Shown: piece after piece, positions 46,032-54,793 of the stretch | Layout of the letters: each line of letters opens with the position of its first letter | Position numbering within the stretch: the first letter of the stretch is position 1 | Origin: Synechococcus sp. PROS-9-1 | Lineage (GTDB): Bacteria > Cyanobacteriota > Cyanobacteriia > PCC-6307 > Cyanobiaceae | Assembly (NCBI RefSeq): GCF_014279775.1 | Contig: NZ_CP047961.1 | Span: 1,116,001-1,180,000, forward strand | Length of the DNA: 64,000 bases | Direction of reading: 5' to 3' | Program-made: the position numbers and the translations under genes | Notes under the pieces: generated by a model | What the model saw: the letters and a program-made list of their open reading frames with translations, nothing else | What the model was told of the DNA's origin: nothing | Database searches by the model: none

Positions 46032-46468
46032 AAATTGTGGTCGGTGAGATTCGTATCGGCCAACTCCAGGTTGTAAAACAGGGCAGATGGTGCATTAAAA
46101 AAAGGCCCGGCGTGCCAGGTGCCCTGATGGAGCTTTACACCCTCACCGGGGTGGACTTTCACCAAATGCACATACGCAGCACTGAGCTCCTCGGGGTGAA
46201 GCTCTGGAGCGGCTACAGCCAACCACCAAGGCTGAGCATCGGCAGAACCTAAGCACTGGGTAGCCCGCTGATGGCGGGTCATGCATGCCAGCACCGGCGG
46301 TCGATGGCGTAGCCGCATCACGTAGTAGCGCAGGTCAGCTCCCTCAAATTTGAGTTGGGCATCAATGTCGCGATGGGGCGTCATGTCGTCCACAGGAAGG
46401 ATCGCAGTGCCAAACCGCTCAAACTTGCAGTTCAGCAAGGAATGGGAGGTCAGGGTTCCTGCAGTCAT
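45992..46468 (-). CDS. Ureidoglycolate lyase-family protein
   Basis: 158 residues from ATG at 46468. RYYVMRLRHRPPVLACMTRHQRATQCLGSADAQPWW and the C-terminal GVKLHQGTWHAGPFFNAPSALFYNLEL match the AllA cupin family. The conserved histidines are in TRH, LHQG and TWHAG. Canonical AllA releases glyoxylate and urea from ureidoglycolate. No other allantoin-pathway gene is visible, and cyanobacterial members may have another substrate. Confidence 0.8.
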   Translation of the reverse strand: MTAGTLTSHSLLNCKFERFGTAILPVDDMTPHRDIDAQLKFEGADLRYYVMRLRHRPPVLACMTRHQRATQCLGSADAQPWWLAVAAPELHPEELSAAYVHLVKVHPGEGVKLHQGTWHAGPFFNAPSALFYNLELADTNLTDHNFHALSTPISLKLN

Positions 46469-46513
46469 AACGCGTTGATCTCTTGCTATCAGCCATAGCT
46501 CATCCCTTGGCAT

Positions 46514-46855
46514 GATTAAGGATTCAAGTCTGAAAACTGCAAAGAGCAGTGGTTATATCATCCAACGAGAAATGATGACAAGATTCTCTGATTAGCATCT
46601 TTAATAGAGCCTGGATAAAACTGATCGCCAGGTTGCATCTGCACTGTCATGAAACACAAACTTTGGCAAGCTTCTTTGACATGACACTCCAAGCATTGAC
46701 CCATGAGAACCATGGATGGACCTCAAGATCCAAGGTGTGCCAGCAAAGTCTCCGCCTCCATTAGATTTGTCAGACATCCCAAACAAATTATTTCTGAAAT
46801 ATCAAGACAAAGTCTGCATTGATGCATTAAAAAGAATAGAGCTGACTGGTTTCAA
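46514..46855. other. Intergenic, no supported gene
   Basis: About 340 bases. Short frames on both strands look non-coding. No obvious hairpin or binding site stands out. Confidence 0.45.
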
Positions 46856-47236
46856 ATGACCACAAAACAAGAGGCACATACAATTATCAAGGATTGCCTC
46901 GAGACCAACAGCGCATGGGTTGAAACCTTTAATGAACTCGGCTGTGTACTGGCATTCGACCTTGACCCGATGCTTGAAGGGACCGTTACTGTGGACTTCA
47001 TCGTTAAAGATCTCTGGGAAAAAGGAATTAGAGCAACTCAAGATGAAGTGGTTAAAAGTATTTGCAGTTACGCCATTGAAAATGATTATGTCTGGTCAGT
47101 AGAAACTATTTTCGACAATTATGACTACACGGCCAAGACTTTGGAGAATCTTGGCGAAGACAGCAAAGCGCTCTTGACAGACTTGGCTGATGAGTCGGGA
47201 AATGAAGAATTTAAAACAATGGTCACATCAGGCTGA
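46856..47236 (+). CDS. Acidic hypothetical protein
   Basis: 126 residues, strongly acidic and soluble. MTTKQEAHTIIKDCLETNSA opens it, VTVDFIVKDLWEKGIRATQDEVVKSICSYA forms the best-ordered helical part, and LTDLADESGNEEF closes it. No family recognised. A hairpin begins within the last codons. The ribosome site is weak, so the start is uncertain. Confidence 0.6.
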   Translation: MTTKQEAHTIIKDCLETNSAWVETFNELGCVLAFDLDPMLEGTVTVDFIVKDLWEKGIRATQDEVVKSICSYAIENDYVWSVETIFDNYDYTAKTLENLGEDSKALLTDLADESGNEEFKTMVTSG

Positions 47237-47257
47237 TCATTCATTGAATGATCAGCC
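47231..47257. terminator. 12-bp hairpin at the stop of the acidic protein gene
   Basis: GGCTGATCATTC / GAATGATCAGCC, perfect, loop ATT. It includes the TGA stop. The following bases are A-rich and not a T-run, so it may stabilise or terminate the transcript. Confidence 0.5.
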
Positions 47258-47315
47258 ATTAGAAAGAGCACGTCATCTGAAAGCAAATAATCAGAGATCT
47301 AGAATGACGTCCCGG

Positions 47316-47893
47316 TCATCCAAATCCGAGGTTAAATCTTCCAGATCTGCCTGACACGCTGAGAAATTCGATGTGATCACTTGCTGGGTCATAAAGGGTG
47401 TAATTCGCCCCAGAGCCGATACCGATCACGCTGCGTTTTGGCACGGTGTGCTCTTGTTGATCTTCACCTGCATGATCCTTCACCTTTGACTGAATCGTCC
47501 CACCGTTGAGTTGCAGATGGAATTGACGACCACTGCGAGCGGTGAACAGCCGATTGACATCGAGTCGCGTAAGCCGATCCAAAAGAATCAAGGGTGACGT
47601 GGTTTCAAGAAGCTGATCACCAACGTCTGCAGAGCTTCAGTGGATTAAACCGCAATCCAGTTCAATAAAGCCAAACTGCAGGGAAGCCAACCAATTGAGA
47701 TGGTCCACGTTCACCGCTTCACGCAACTTCTGAAGCGTGATGGCTTCGTTTTCATGATCAAATGCTTCTGGCTTTTGACCGCCTCGGTAGCCGTGTTCAG
47801 CCAGAAGCTGCTCTTCTCCATCCAGTAGTTATGCCAACTCAGTCGATCAATATGAAAATACCTTCTTTTATTAACCGGGTACTGCTTTCCCAT
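47316..47893 (-). pseudogene. Decayed metallophosphoesterase-like gene
   Basis: Two reading stretches lie in one frame: the first (47828 to 47640) contains LAEHGYRGGQKPEAFDHENE and NVDHLNWLASL and ends LIH. It is followed by an in-frame TGA at 47637-47639, where a glycine of an LIHG metal motif would be expected. Reading resumes as SSADVGDQLLETTSPLILLD and on to SVIGIGSGANYTLYDP. Upstream, FHIDRLSWHNYW lies in another frame, implying a frameshift, and the N-terminus is missing. Pattern resembles Metallophos_2/YfcE-type phosphoesterases. Confidence 0.6.
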
Positions 47894-47982
47894 TCACTCT
47901 CTTGAAAACTGCATTGATCGGTCATGCGTCACTTATTCATGTATTTATTTAAACAGATTTTTATTGCTCCTTACATGGAGGA

Positions 47983-48615
47983 TTGTTGAGCTTCATCGTT
48001 TTCACAATGAGATTTGTGTTCAGATTTAATGTTTCCTTAAATCGACTTTCTTCTCTATTCAATGCCATTCATAATGGGCACATGTCATTAGACGGTGAGA
48101 TGGTGAAAGGCACATCAGACAATCAAGATGATTTGCCGTTCAAGGAACCAGAGGACGTCTCAACAATTAAGTCAGATGTCTTGGAAGGAGAAGCATTTCA
48201 ATCGATCCCTGAGCCAGTCATTGGAGCTGCTCCAGGAACTGGTGATCTAAGTGTTCTCCCTTCGCAAGAGCAAGACAGCAAGAACATTGAGACTAATCAA
48301 TCTCAACTCTTCGGCTATCTTCAGCAGGCTATGGAAACATTACGGGGGCTTAATCTTGAGGGATTTAGGCAACTCTATCCGGTTTTTCTCGCCATCTTTG
48401 CAGCATGCCTGCTTGGTTTAGCGTTGTCGCTGTCGGGTAATATGTTGCAATCAATCAATCAATTACCTCTGCTTGGTGGTGTACTTCAAGGGGTTATGGA
48501 GGTCGTTGGTTTAGTAGCATTTGCAAGATTCATCTCAATCAATTTGTTGCGACAACACAAAAGGGCTGAATTATTTACGCGCATTGCACTCTTAAAAAAA
48601 GAGCTTCTAGGTTGA
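47983..48615 (+). CDS. CAAD-domain membrane protein
   Basis: 210 residues from TTG (a second TTG follows at once), with GGAGGA upstream; ATG at 48007 or 48082 are alternatives. The N-terminal 110 residues are acidic and low-complexity. The C-terminal CAAD domain (about 110-205) has FRQLYPVFLAIFAACLLGLALS and QSINQLPLLGGVLQGVMEVVGL helices, then a basic amphipathic end. CAAD is the cyanobacterial domain also appended to aminoacyl-tRNA synthetases and anchors them to thylakoids; here it stands alone. Confidence 0.78.
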   Translation: MLSFIVFTMRFVFRFNVSLNRLSSLFNAIHNGHMSLDGEMVKGTSDNQDDLPFKEPEDVSTIKSDVLEGEAFQSIPEPVIGAAPGTGDLSVLPSQEQDSKNIETNQSQLFGYLQQAMETLRGLNLEGFRQLYPVFLAIFAACLLGLALSLSGNMLQSINQLPLLGGVLQGVMEVVGLVAFARFISINLLRQHKRAELFTRIALLKKELLG

Positions 48616-48620
48616 ACTCA

Positions 48621-48746
48621 TCAATCACACCGGTATTTTTTGCTGGTGTGATTCAAGATTGATAACAGCCAGAGTCCATCGTAATGAGTGCCGATTGCTT
48701 TGAAGCTCTCCGGGGTGAGCTGACCTTCCTTGAAGGAGTGTTTTGA
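48621..48746 (-). pseudogene. Possible gene remnant, unknown
   Basis: The - strand frame reads HSFKEGQLTPESFKAIGTHY then DGLWLLSILNHTSKKYRCD to a TGA, with a stop upstream and no start codon. Composition is convincing for the first part. The 3' end is a stem AATCACACC / GGTGTGATT (48623-48653) that may end the CAAD transcript. Likely the C-terminal piece of a lost gene. Confidence 0.3.
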
Positions 48747-48760
48747 TCAATCCAAGTGCA

Positions 48761-49330
48761 TCAACGGGGTGAAAACAACTCACACTCATAAATGGTGGTA
48801 CAAGCAGCGATATCGGCGAGGTTTGTGATCGTGGATGGGTGAATCACCGCACTGACGCGCTCAAACAGCAGCGGATCTTCTGGAAGCGGTATCTGCTTAG
48901 CGAGCTTTTGCCTTTGCTCGAGAGGAGCTTCGCTATACAAAAGGCTTAGGTGCGGATCGAGCCGATAACCAAGCTCAACGCGAGAGCTTGTGCACAACTG
49001 CGTCAACCAGGGAAGCAATTCCACCCTGGCCTCGGCGTTGAAGCGCATCACAAGACTCTGCGTCAACAACGCACTCGCTTCAAAGGCTTTCGGACAAAGC
49101 TGCACGGGCCTGCGGCGATCGGCGAGCTGATGGAGTCGATCGATGGCCTGCTCTTGGCTATCAGGGTCATCATCCTTGAGATGATCGCTGTAAAGGGTGA
49201 CGTGCGGCGGCAACCTGCAGACCCCTCCAGTTTCCCGAATTCCCTCACAAGCCAGGGCCGAAAGCTGCTCCAACACCGCCTGCGCCTCCGGGCCGGGTAG
49301 TAACCAGTACGACACGGCAAGTAGGGACAT
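48761..49330 (-). CDS. 2H phosphoesterase, cyclic phosphodiesterase-like
   Basis: 189 residues. Two HxT/S motifs of the 2H superfamily are seen: PPHVTLYS near residue 42 and DPHLSLLYS near 128. The CPDase subgroup opens ADP-ribose 1'',2''-cyclic phosphate or other 2',3'-cyclic nucleotides. A role in RNA-end metabolism is plausible. The gene is GC-richer than the preceding region. Confidence 0.82.
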   Translation of the reverse strand: MSLLAVSYWLLPGPEAQAVLEQLSALACEGIRETGGVCRLPPHVTLYSDHLKDDDPDSQEQAIDRLHQLADRRRPVQLCPKAFEASALLTQSLVMRFNAEARVELLPWLTQLCTSSRVELGYRLDPHLSLLYSEAPLEQRQKLAKQIPLPEDPLLFERVSAVIHPSTITNLADIAACTTIYECELFSPR

Positions 49331-49416
49331 AACAGAACTGGTTGCAAAGGTTTTGAAGGTAAACGTCCTGTGATCGAAGTCCGATCGTTGCTCTGTCGTG
49401 GGGGGTTCATCGCTGA

Positions 49417-49533
49417 TGGATAGGCTGCGCCGGCATCACCTACTGCATTCGCCGCGAAACTCTGGAGCAGGACTTCACCATTGATGAAAAGCGAGATGGC
49501 GAATGGATTGTTTGCGGAATCGATCAGCCCTGA
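49417..49533 (+). pseudogene. Possible small gene or remnant
   Basis: Frame WIGCAGITYCIRRETLEQDF then TIDEKRDGEWIVCGIDQP to TGA looks strongly protein-like but has no start codon after the preceding stop. It lies between the 2H phosphoesterase and the P450, on the opposite strand. May be a truncated or frameshifted gene. Confidence 0.3.
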
Positions 49534-49584
49534 AAGACCTGAACTTTGCCGAGTTGAAGCGCCTTGACTTACTGAGCAAAACAT

Positions 49585-50859
49585 TCATGGATGTTGATCA
49601 GTGGTTGGCGTGGCGCTCACCATCAGGCCGCTACGAGGCGATGGGCTGGGCACAAGTTGCAACGAGAGATCCTGATCCGGTTCCAGCTGCAGATGCACCT
49701 TCTGCAGCAGACCCACCGCCATCAAGCGAATCTCCAGTTCCGCCAGGGCCTTACCTAGGCACACCCTTTCACCTCCTCCAAAAGGAAGCAGGGTTTGATC
49801 AAACGAACCATCGAGATGGCGTTGGGGGCGAAATTGGGCAAGATCGCTGTTATCCGCTTGCCCTGAGGGGCTCAGGGCCACCTGGATCACGCTGTTCTCT
49901 GGCACCTCCACATCCGCTAGCTCAATCTTGTGCAGGCTGCGGCGGAAGAACCCACCCACTGGCGGGGTCTGGCGCATCACTTCCAGCACCGTGGCATCTA
50001 GACGCGCTGATTGAGGTGTTGTGGTGGCTGGCCACGACAACTTCAAAAGCTCAGGACGCAACCATTGCATCACCTCCGGGTGGATCAGCAGGGCGCGAAA
50101 CAGACAGCTCAGAGATGAGGCTGTGGTTTCGTAGCCAGCGAATAGTAGGAGCAACAGTTGTTCCGCAAGGTCGTCGTCATCGAGGGGAATTCCAGCCTCA
50201 TCAAGACCGCCACTGATCAGATCAAGGCCCCCCTTGTTGTTGCCCTGTTGCAACACCTGTTTGATGCGAGTGACGAGGCGCTGGCGTGCGGCCATCGCGC
50301 GGGCAAAGGGAGTGCCGGGGATCGCCAAAGGAATCGAAAACAGAGCCTTGGTCCAGATCTCGAAATCAGCGAAGAGCACCTCTCGGCTGTCGCGATCCAG
50401 CCCCAGAACAGTGGTGGCGATCACTGCAAAAGCAAAGCGTCGCATTTTGGTTGACAGCGCCACGCAACCAGCGCTTTGAATCAGATCATTGACGAGCTCC
50501 TCGATCAGGGCGGTGATCGACGGGGTGTAGCGAACCAATGCAGCACTTGAAAACAACTGACCAACAACCCGACGGCGGGCTTTATGACCAGGCCCGTTGC
50601 GATTGGCCAAAGAGCGGCTGCCGAGCAACTGCTTCACACTTTCGGGCCACCAGCCCTCTAAGGCATCGCCCTGATACAACAACTCAGTGATCGCTCGTTC
50701 GCCGCGGATGAACACGATGCGCTGCGCCAGTAATTTGGTGGAAAACACATCCCCATAGGCATCAAAACGCCGCTGCGCAAAGGACGGGTCATTAAAGAAA
50801 TCGAGGGTCTCCTTCAGGCCGGTCACGGCACCGGTGCTGGGCAAAGGCTTGGCAGTCAT
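49585..50859 (-). CDS. Cytochrome P450, CYP120-like
   Basis: 424 residues, soluble, no N-terminal anchor. The I-helix oxygen motif LLFAGYETTAS lies near residue 240, ExxR in EVMRQTP near 295, and the heme ligand Cys367 in PFGGGERVCLGKALAELE. The whole pattern is like cyanobacterial CYP120 enzymes, which hydroxylate retinoids. No redox partner is adjacent; ferredoxin would serve. A retinoid substrate is inference. Confidence 0.88.
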   Translation of the reverse strand: MTAKPLPSTGAVTGLKETLDFFNDPSFAQRRFDAYGDVFSTKLLAQRIVFIRGERAITELLYQGDALEGWWPESVKQLLGSRSLANRNGPGHKARRRVVGQLFSSAALVRYTPSITALIEELVNDLIQSAGCVALSTKMRRFAFAVIATTVLGLDRDSREVLFADFEIWTKALFSIPLAIPGTPFARAMAARQRLVTRIKQVLQQGNNKGGLDLISGGLDEAGIPLDDDDLAEQLLLLLFAGYETTASSLSCLFRALLIHPEVMQWLRPELLKLSWPATTTPQSARLDATVLEVMRQTPPVGGFFRRSLHKIELADVEVPENSVIQVALSPSGQADNSDLAQFRPQRHLDGSFDQTLLPFGGGERVCLGKALAELEIRLMAVGLLQKVHLQLEPDQDLSLQLVPSPSPRSGLMVSATPTTDQHP

Positions 50860-51116
50860 GGGCCCGGACGATTGGAGGCGTTCAAGCTATCGATTCGGCG
50901 TGGTCAACGCTCCAATGGCCCAACAGAACCCCCACGATGACAGTGCTGGTTCTCAATCGAGTGATCGCTGTAAACAACTACGTTTTTAGAAGGAAGACGG
51001 CGCGTCCAACGGTTCTGTAGAGAATAAATAAAGCAATGAGTGACGTCCTGGTAAAGAAGCAAATCACTGTGATTTATACGATCTAAATTACAAACAGAGA
51101 AGAGAGAGGGTTTGTC

Positions 51117-52505
51117 ATGAACAAGAAGGTGGTTGTACTCGATACCAATGTTCTCCTGCATGATCCAGAAGCGCCAAGCAGCTTCGGATCGGATCGCATT
51201 GTTCTACCGATTCAGGTGATCGAGGAAATTGATCGTTTCAAGCGGGATCCCTCTGAGAAGGGTCGCAACTCCCGTCGGATCGCCCGTCTGCTCGATAGTC
51301 TGCGGGAGCGGGGCAACCTCGCAGATGGTGTTCCGTTAACGCCCAATAGCGACGGCACCCTCGAGGTAGCGTTCTGCCGCGCTGAAACCTTGGCCCAGTT
51401 GCCACCGGAACTAAGGGGTGGCGGGGGCGACAACAACATCCTGGCTGTGGCTCTGGAACAGATGCGGGCTAAAGGCCTAAGCGAAGCTCCAGAGGTGGTG
51501 TTGATCACCAAGGACACCAATTTGCGCATCAAAGCTGATGCCGTAGGCCTGGCGGCGCAGGATTACGCCAACGACAAAGTGGCGATCTCCGACCTCTATC
51601 CGGGGGCAAGAGGCGTGAAGGTCTCAGCTGATCTGATCGATGAGCTGCACCAAAACGGACGTCTTTCCTTGAAGGCCCTGCCAACTGAAACGGTGGCGTC
51701 TCTGCAGCCCAATGAGGGCGTGACCCTGATTGATCGCGATAGCTCAGACCACACATTTTTGGCGCGACAACACGGTGATTCGGGAGAACTAGAACCTCTG
51801 GTTTGGCTCAAACGAGCCCGCCTCGGTCGCCTAAAGCCACGCAATCGCGAACAGAACTTTGCCCTCGATTTGCTGCTGGATCCATCCGTAGAACTCGTCA
51901 CCCTTGTGGGTAAAGCCGGCACCGGCAAAACCTTGCTGGCGATTGCGGCTGGCTTGCATCAGGTTGCTGATGAGCATCGCTATGCCCGACTGCTGGTAAC
52001 CCGTCCACCAATCTCACTCGGCAAAGAGATCGGCTTTTTGCCGGGAACTCTGGACGAGAAACTTGCTCCTTGGATGCAACCGATCGTGGACAACCTTGAT
52101 TTCCTTACCGGTGATGCGATGAGCAATGAGCAAAAGGATGATCGCCGCCGCCATGGTGGTGGTCCTAAAAGCTCCTGGTCTGATCTCCGCGAGATGGGGC
52201 TCCTAGAAGTAGAAGCCATTAATTACATCCGTGGTCGATCGATTCCTCATCAATTCATGGTGGTCGATGAAGCACAAAATCTCACCCCTCATGAGGTGAA
52301 AACAATCGTGACTCGTGTTGGGGAAGGGACGAAAATCGTGTTCACCGGTGACCCCTATCAGATTGACAACCCCTACGTGGATGCCGAGAGCAACGGGCTC
52401 ACTTGGCTTGCTGAGCGCTTAAAAGGTCAAGCCCTAGTGGGTCATATGACCTTGACGCGGGGAGAACGTAGTGCTTTGGCTGAACTGGCCGCCAACATGT
52501 TGTGA
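51117..52505 (+). CDS. PIN-domain / PhoH-like ATPase
   Basis: 462 residues. The N-terminal PIN domain begins VVVLDTNVLLHDPEAP with the Asp-rich nuclease centre, to about residue 150. The PhoH ATPase follows, with Walker A VGKAGTGKT near 265 and Walker B FMVVDEAQNLTPHEVKTIV near 380. In mycobacteria, PhoH2 with a PIN partner unwinds and cuts RNA. Here both are fused in one protein, the YlaK type. An AGAGAGAGGG site precedes the ATG. Confidence 0.9.
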   Translation: MNKKVVVLDTNVLLHDPEAPSSFGSDRIVLPIQVIEEIDRFKRDPSEKGRNSRRIARLLDSLRERGNLADGVPLTPNSDGTLEVAFCRAETLAQLPPELRGGGGDNNILAVALEQMRAKGLSEAPEVVLITKDTNLRIKADAVGLAAQDYANDKVAISDLYPGARGVKVSADLIDELHQNGRLSLKALPTETVASLQPNEGVTLIDRDSSDHTFLARQHGDSGELEPLVWLKRARLGRLKPRNREQNFALDLLLDPSVELVTLVGKAGTGKTLLAIAAGLHQVADEHRYARLLVTRPPISLGKEIGFLPGTLDEKLAPWMQPIVDNLDFLTGDAMSNEQKDDRRRHGGGPKSSWSDLREMGLLEVEAINYIRGRSIPHQFMVVDEAQNLTPHEVKTIVTRVGEGTKIVFTGDPYQIDNPYVDAESNGLTWLAERLKGQALVGHMTLTRGERSALAELAANML

Positions 52506-52516
52506 GGGAGTAGCCG

Positions 52517-53410
52517 ATGATGACTTCAAATATTATGGATCCAGGTTTGCCCAGTGATGATCCAGCCCGAGTGGCTGGAAATCTTGAACAGATCATTCAC
52601 TCGGACAATTATCGGCTCGCGCATCAGGATCTTGATCTTCTGAACAGTTCCTCAATGCGTGGCGTGAGGATGTTGCTGGAAATCAGCAAGCCTGAGCTTT
52701 ACTTCGCAGAGGCTGGCATTACCTCCACGATCATTGTGTTTGGAGGCGCACGCTTACAGGAAAAGTCAGCTGCAGAAGCAAGCCTCAAAGAAGCGATTCG
52801 GGAGCTGGATGCAGATCCAGATTCAACAGCATGGAAGCGAAAGGTGAGCCGTGCCAGAAAGATGCTGGAGCTGTCTTCGTTTTACGATGCAGCAAGGGAA
52901 TTCGCTTTTTTGGCCTCTCATTTTGGTCAGTCAGGCTCAAACTCAGGTCCTTGTTGTTCATCCCATGTGATTGTGACAGGAGGCGGACCTGGAATTATGG
53001 AAGCGGCTAATCGTGGTGCTTTTGATGCTGGTTGCCGTTCGATCGGACTCAACATTGAACTGCCCAATGAACAAAATCCAAACCCCTACATCACTCCAGA
53101 TCTCTGCTTTAAATTTAATTATTTTGCGCTGCGTAAATTTCACTTTGTGATGCGTGCCGTAGGCGCAGTGTTATTTCCAGGTGGTTATGGCACGCTCGAT
53201 GAACTTTTTGAGCTGCTAACGCTGCGGCAGGTGGGAACGCAACATGCGATGCCCATTGTTCTCTTCGGAAAAGACTATTGGTCACGCTTGGTTGATTTTG
53301 AGTTTATGGCTGATTCCGGACTGATTGACGATGAGGATCTTCAATTGATTCAGTTTGCAGACACAGCTGCTGAGGCATGGGATCTCATTCGCGAATGCTC
53401 GTCTTCCTAA
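52517..53410 (+). CDS. LOG-family Rossmann protein
   Basis: 297 residues. Motifs IIVFGGARLQ, VIVTGGGPGIMEAANRGAFDAG and LFPGGYGTLDELFELLTLRQVG are those of the LOG/TIGR00730 family, in which GGxGTxxE is catalytic for releasing cytokinin bases from nucleotides. Many bacterial members are nucleotide nucleosidases of unclear role. Residues 80-145 form a longer N-terminal insertion than usual. It follows the PhoH-like gene by 11 bases, likely the same transcript. Confidence 0.88.
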   Translation: MMTSNIMDPGLPSDDPARVAGNLEQIIHSDNYRLAHQDLDLLNSSSMRGVRMLLEISKPELYFAEAGITSTIIVFGGARLQEKSAAEASLKEAIRELDADPDSTAWKRKVSRARKMLELSSFYDAAREFAFLASHFGQSGSNSGPCCSSHVIVTGGGPGIMEAANRGAFDAGCRSIGLNIELPNEQNPNPYITPDLCFKFNYFALRKFHFVMRAVGAVLFPGGYGTLDELFELLTLRQVGTQHAMPIVLFGKDYWSRLVDFEFMADSGLIDDEDLQLIQFADTAAEAWDLIRECSSS

Positions 53411-53598
53411 CAGCTTTCCTATGTCTTTGAATCAATTTACCCTTCAATCCTTAGCGTCGATGACATCCACACCAGCCGCTGAAAACCAACCATTTTAGTG
53501 GTATAAAGCAGATAAAAGCGCCGTGACCGAGTCGTGCGTTACTAAACGCCAACTGAACCGGGTCGATCAACCAACGGCTGGATGACAAAGACCACTGA

Positions 53599-53742
53599 TC
53601 AGGCGGCCTCAGCGTCTAGCTCCTCATACAACTGTTTGATCTGATCCAATTCAGCCATTAGGTATTGAATCTCAAGCCAGTCAGAAGACAGCTCAATAGC
53701 GGTTTCAAGCCGCTCAATCTGACGCTTTAGAAGCAAGGACAT
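53599..53742 (-). CDS. Small coiled-coil protein
   Basis: 47 residues: MSLLLKRQIERLETAIELSS then DWLEIQYLMAELDQIKQLYE and ELDAEAA. Heptad-like leucines and isoleucines suggest a coiled coil. It is too short for usual ORF cut-offs, but codon use and composition look real. Isolated downstream of the LOG gene; function unknown. Confidence 0.6.
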   Translation of the reverse strand: MSLLLKRQIERLETAIELSSDWLEIQYLMAELDQIKQLYEELDAEAA

Positions 53743-54037
53743 CAGCTAAAGAACGGGTTCCGCTATAAAAACGCGCTTAGAAAGTTTTGCAAGCCCCGCA
53801 GTGCCAGAGAACAGCTGCGGATTGAGTGATCGGCAGCGGAAGATGCACTGTCATCTGGGTTTGGAGATGTCAACCACCCTGCCAAAATCGGTAGGCAACG
53901 CAACTCAACAACCAAGTCAATCAACATATTGAATGATCGAAGGTCTGGCATTCTGCCTTCCAACGATCAGTTCTTGATCGATAAAGTTCGAACAATCAAC
54001 CCAAGATTAGAGAGAGTGGAGAATTTCGCCGAACGAA

Positions 54038-54271
54038 TTAAATCTCCCTGAGTATCAACCTAGTACGAATATATTTATAGAAAAGATATTCAGGTGAGTG
54101 GTAAATCTTGGGTAGTGAAGAGTGCAGACGCTGTAAGCAGTCCCAGCATATTGTTCGTTTAACTTTTTCAAGACTACTGCCGGCCTCAACTAACAATCGC
54201 AAGGCTTTGCAGTAGGAGGGGAAACCACTTTCCAGGTCTGCAATGGTTCTTGGCTTTATGGTCTTAGTCAT
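54038..54271 (-). CDS. Small hypothetical protein
   Basis: 77 residues, basic: MTKTIKPRTIADLESGFPSY, then CKALRLLVEAGSSLEKVKRT and a Tyr/Arg-rich end. No membrane segment. It resembles uncharacterised picocyanobacterial small proteins in style, but no family is recognised. Confidence 0.5.
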   Translation of the reverse strand: MTKTIKPRTIADLESGFPSYCKALRLLVEAGSSLEKVKRTICWDCLQRLHSSLPKIYHSPEYLFYKYIRTRLILREI

Positions 54272-54498
54272 TGGTGATGACTAAAGGCAAATTCAGTTTG
54301 ATCTAACGATTAGCTCATTAACTGTGTCAGAGATCACTTGATCGAGTATCAGAATTTTAGTTGTAGTAACAGCTACTTTTTATCGTGTCTTTTAATACGT
54401 GGATAATCTGGAAGTCACGGATGACGCTCTGAGGTCACTGAAGGTTTCGTCGGACAATCAGACCTCCTCCCTTCCATGCAACTGACTTAAAGGAAGAA

Positions 54499-54561
54499 AT
54501 GACACAGGCCATCAAGGAAACTCTTGAACCTCATGAGCTCACCTTGATCTGGTGGTGTTGA
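54499..54561 (+). CDS. Possible 20-codon leader ORF
   Basis: ATG preceded by AAAGGAAGAA, reading MTQAIKETLEPHELTLIWWC then TGA. It lies upstream of pstS and its last codons form one arm of a strong stem-loop. It could be a leader peptide or a gene remnant. Confidence 0.3.
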   Translation: MTQAIKETLEPHELTLIWWC

Positions 54562-54580
54562 CGCAATCAGATCAAGGTGA
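54539..54580. repeat. 13-bp stem-loop
   Basis: TCACCTTGATCTG pairs perfectly with CAGATCAAGGTGA across 16 bases. It covers the end and stop of the 20-codon ORF. No T-run follows, so it is not a classical terminator. Confidence 0.6.
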
Positions 54581-54670
54581 TGGTCGCAGGCAACTAGCGT
54601 CTATAAGAATTCAGAAAATGAATAACAGCATGCAAGCTTGTAACCTAGACGACACCATGAAGTCGCAGTA

Positions 54671-54706
54671 TTAACAACGCGTTAACAGCTTAACCGAGAG
54701 TTAACA
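54671..54706 (+). promoter_or_regulatory. PHO boxes upstream of pstS
   Basis: Four TTAAC-containing repeats start at 54671, 54682, 54690 and 54701. They form two pairs, each with an 11-base period (for example CTTAACCGAG-AGTTAACA). This matches the cyanobacterial PHO box of two 8-base direct repeats with a 3-base gap, bound by PhoB. The distance to the pstS ATG is about 90 bases. Confidence 0.8.
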
Positions 54707-54793
54707 ATACCTTCATCTGTTCTTATCAGTGCTTGGAGCTACTCGGGCCTAGTTTTGAAATGTGTCAAAAATGGCATCACCAAGTCATCAATC

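Larger units (their letters stand above)
54272..54670. other. Intergenic upstream of the PHO boxes
   Basis: About 400 bases before the PHO boxes. Its only notable content is the 20-codon ORF and the stem-loop described separately. Confidence 0.45.

Noticed and set aside
46028-46252. 74-codon + frame across the ureidoglycolate lyase-like gene
   Set aside because: It is the complementary shadow of a well-supported gene.
53763-53963. 66-codon - frame after the LOG gene
   Set aside because: Poor start and no protein-like pattern; the adjacent 47-residue coiled-coil ORF is much better supported.
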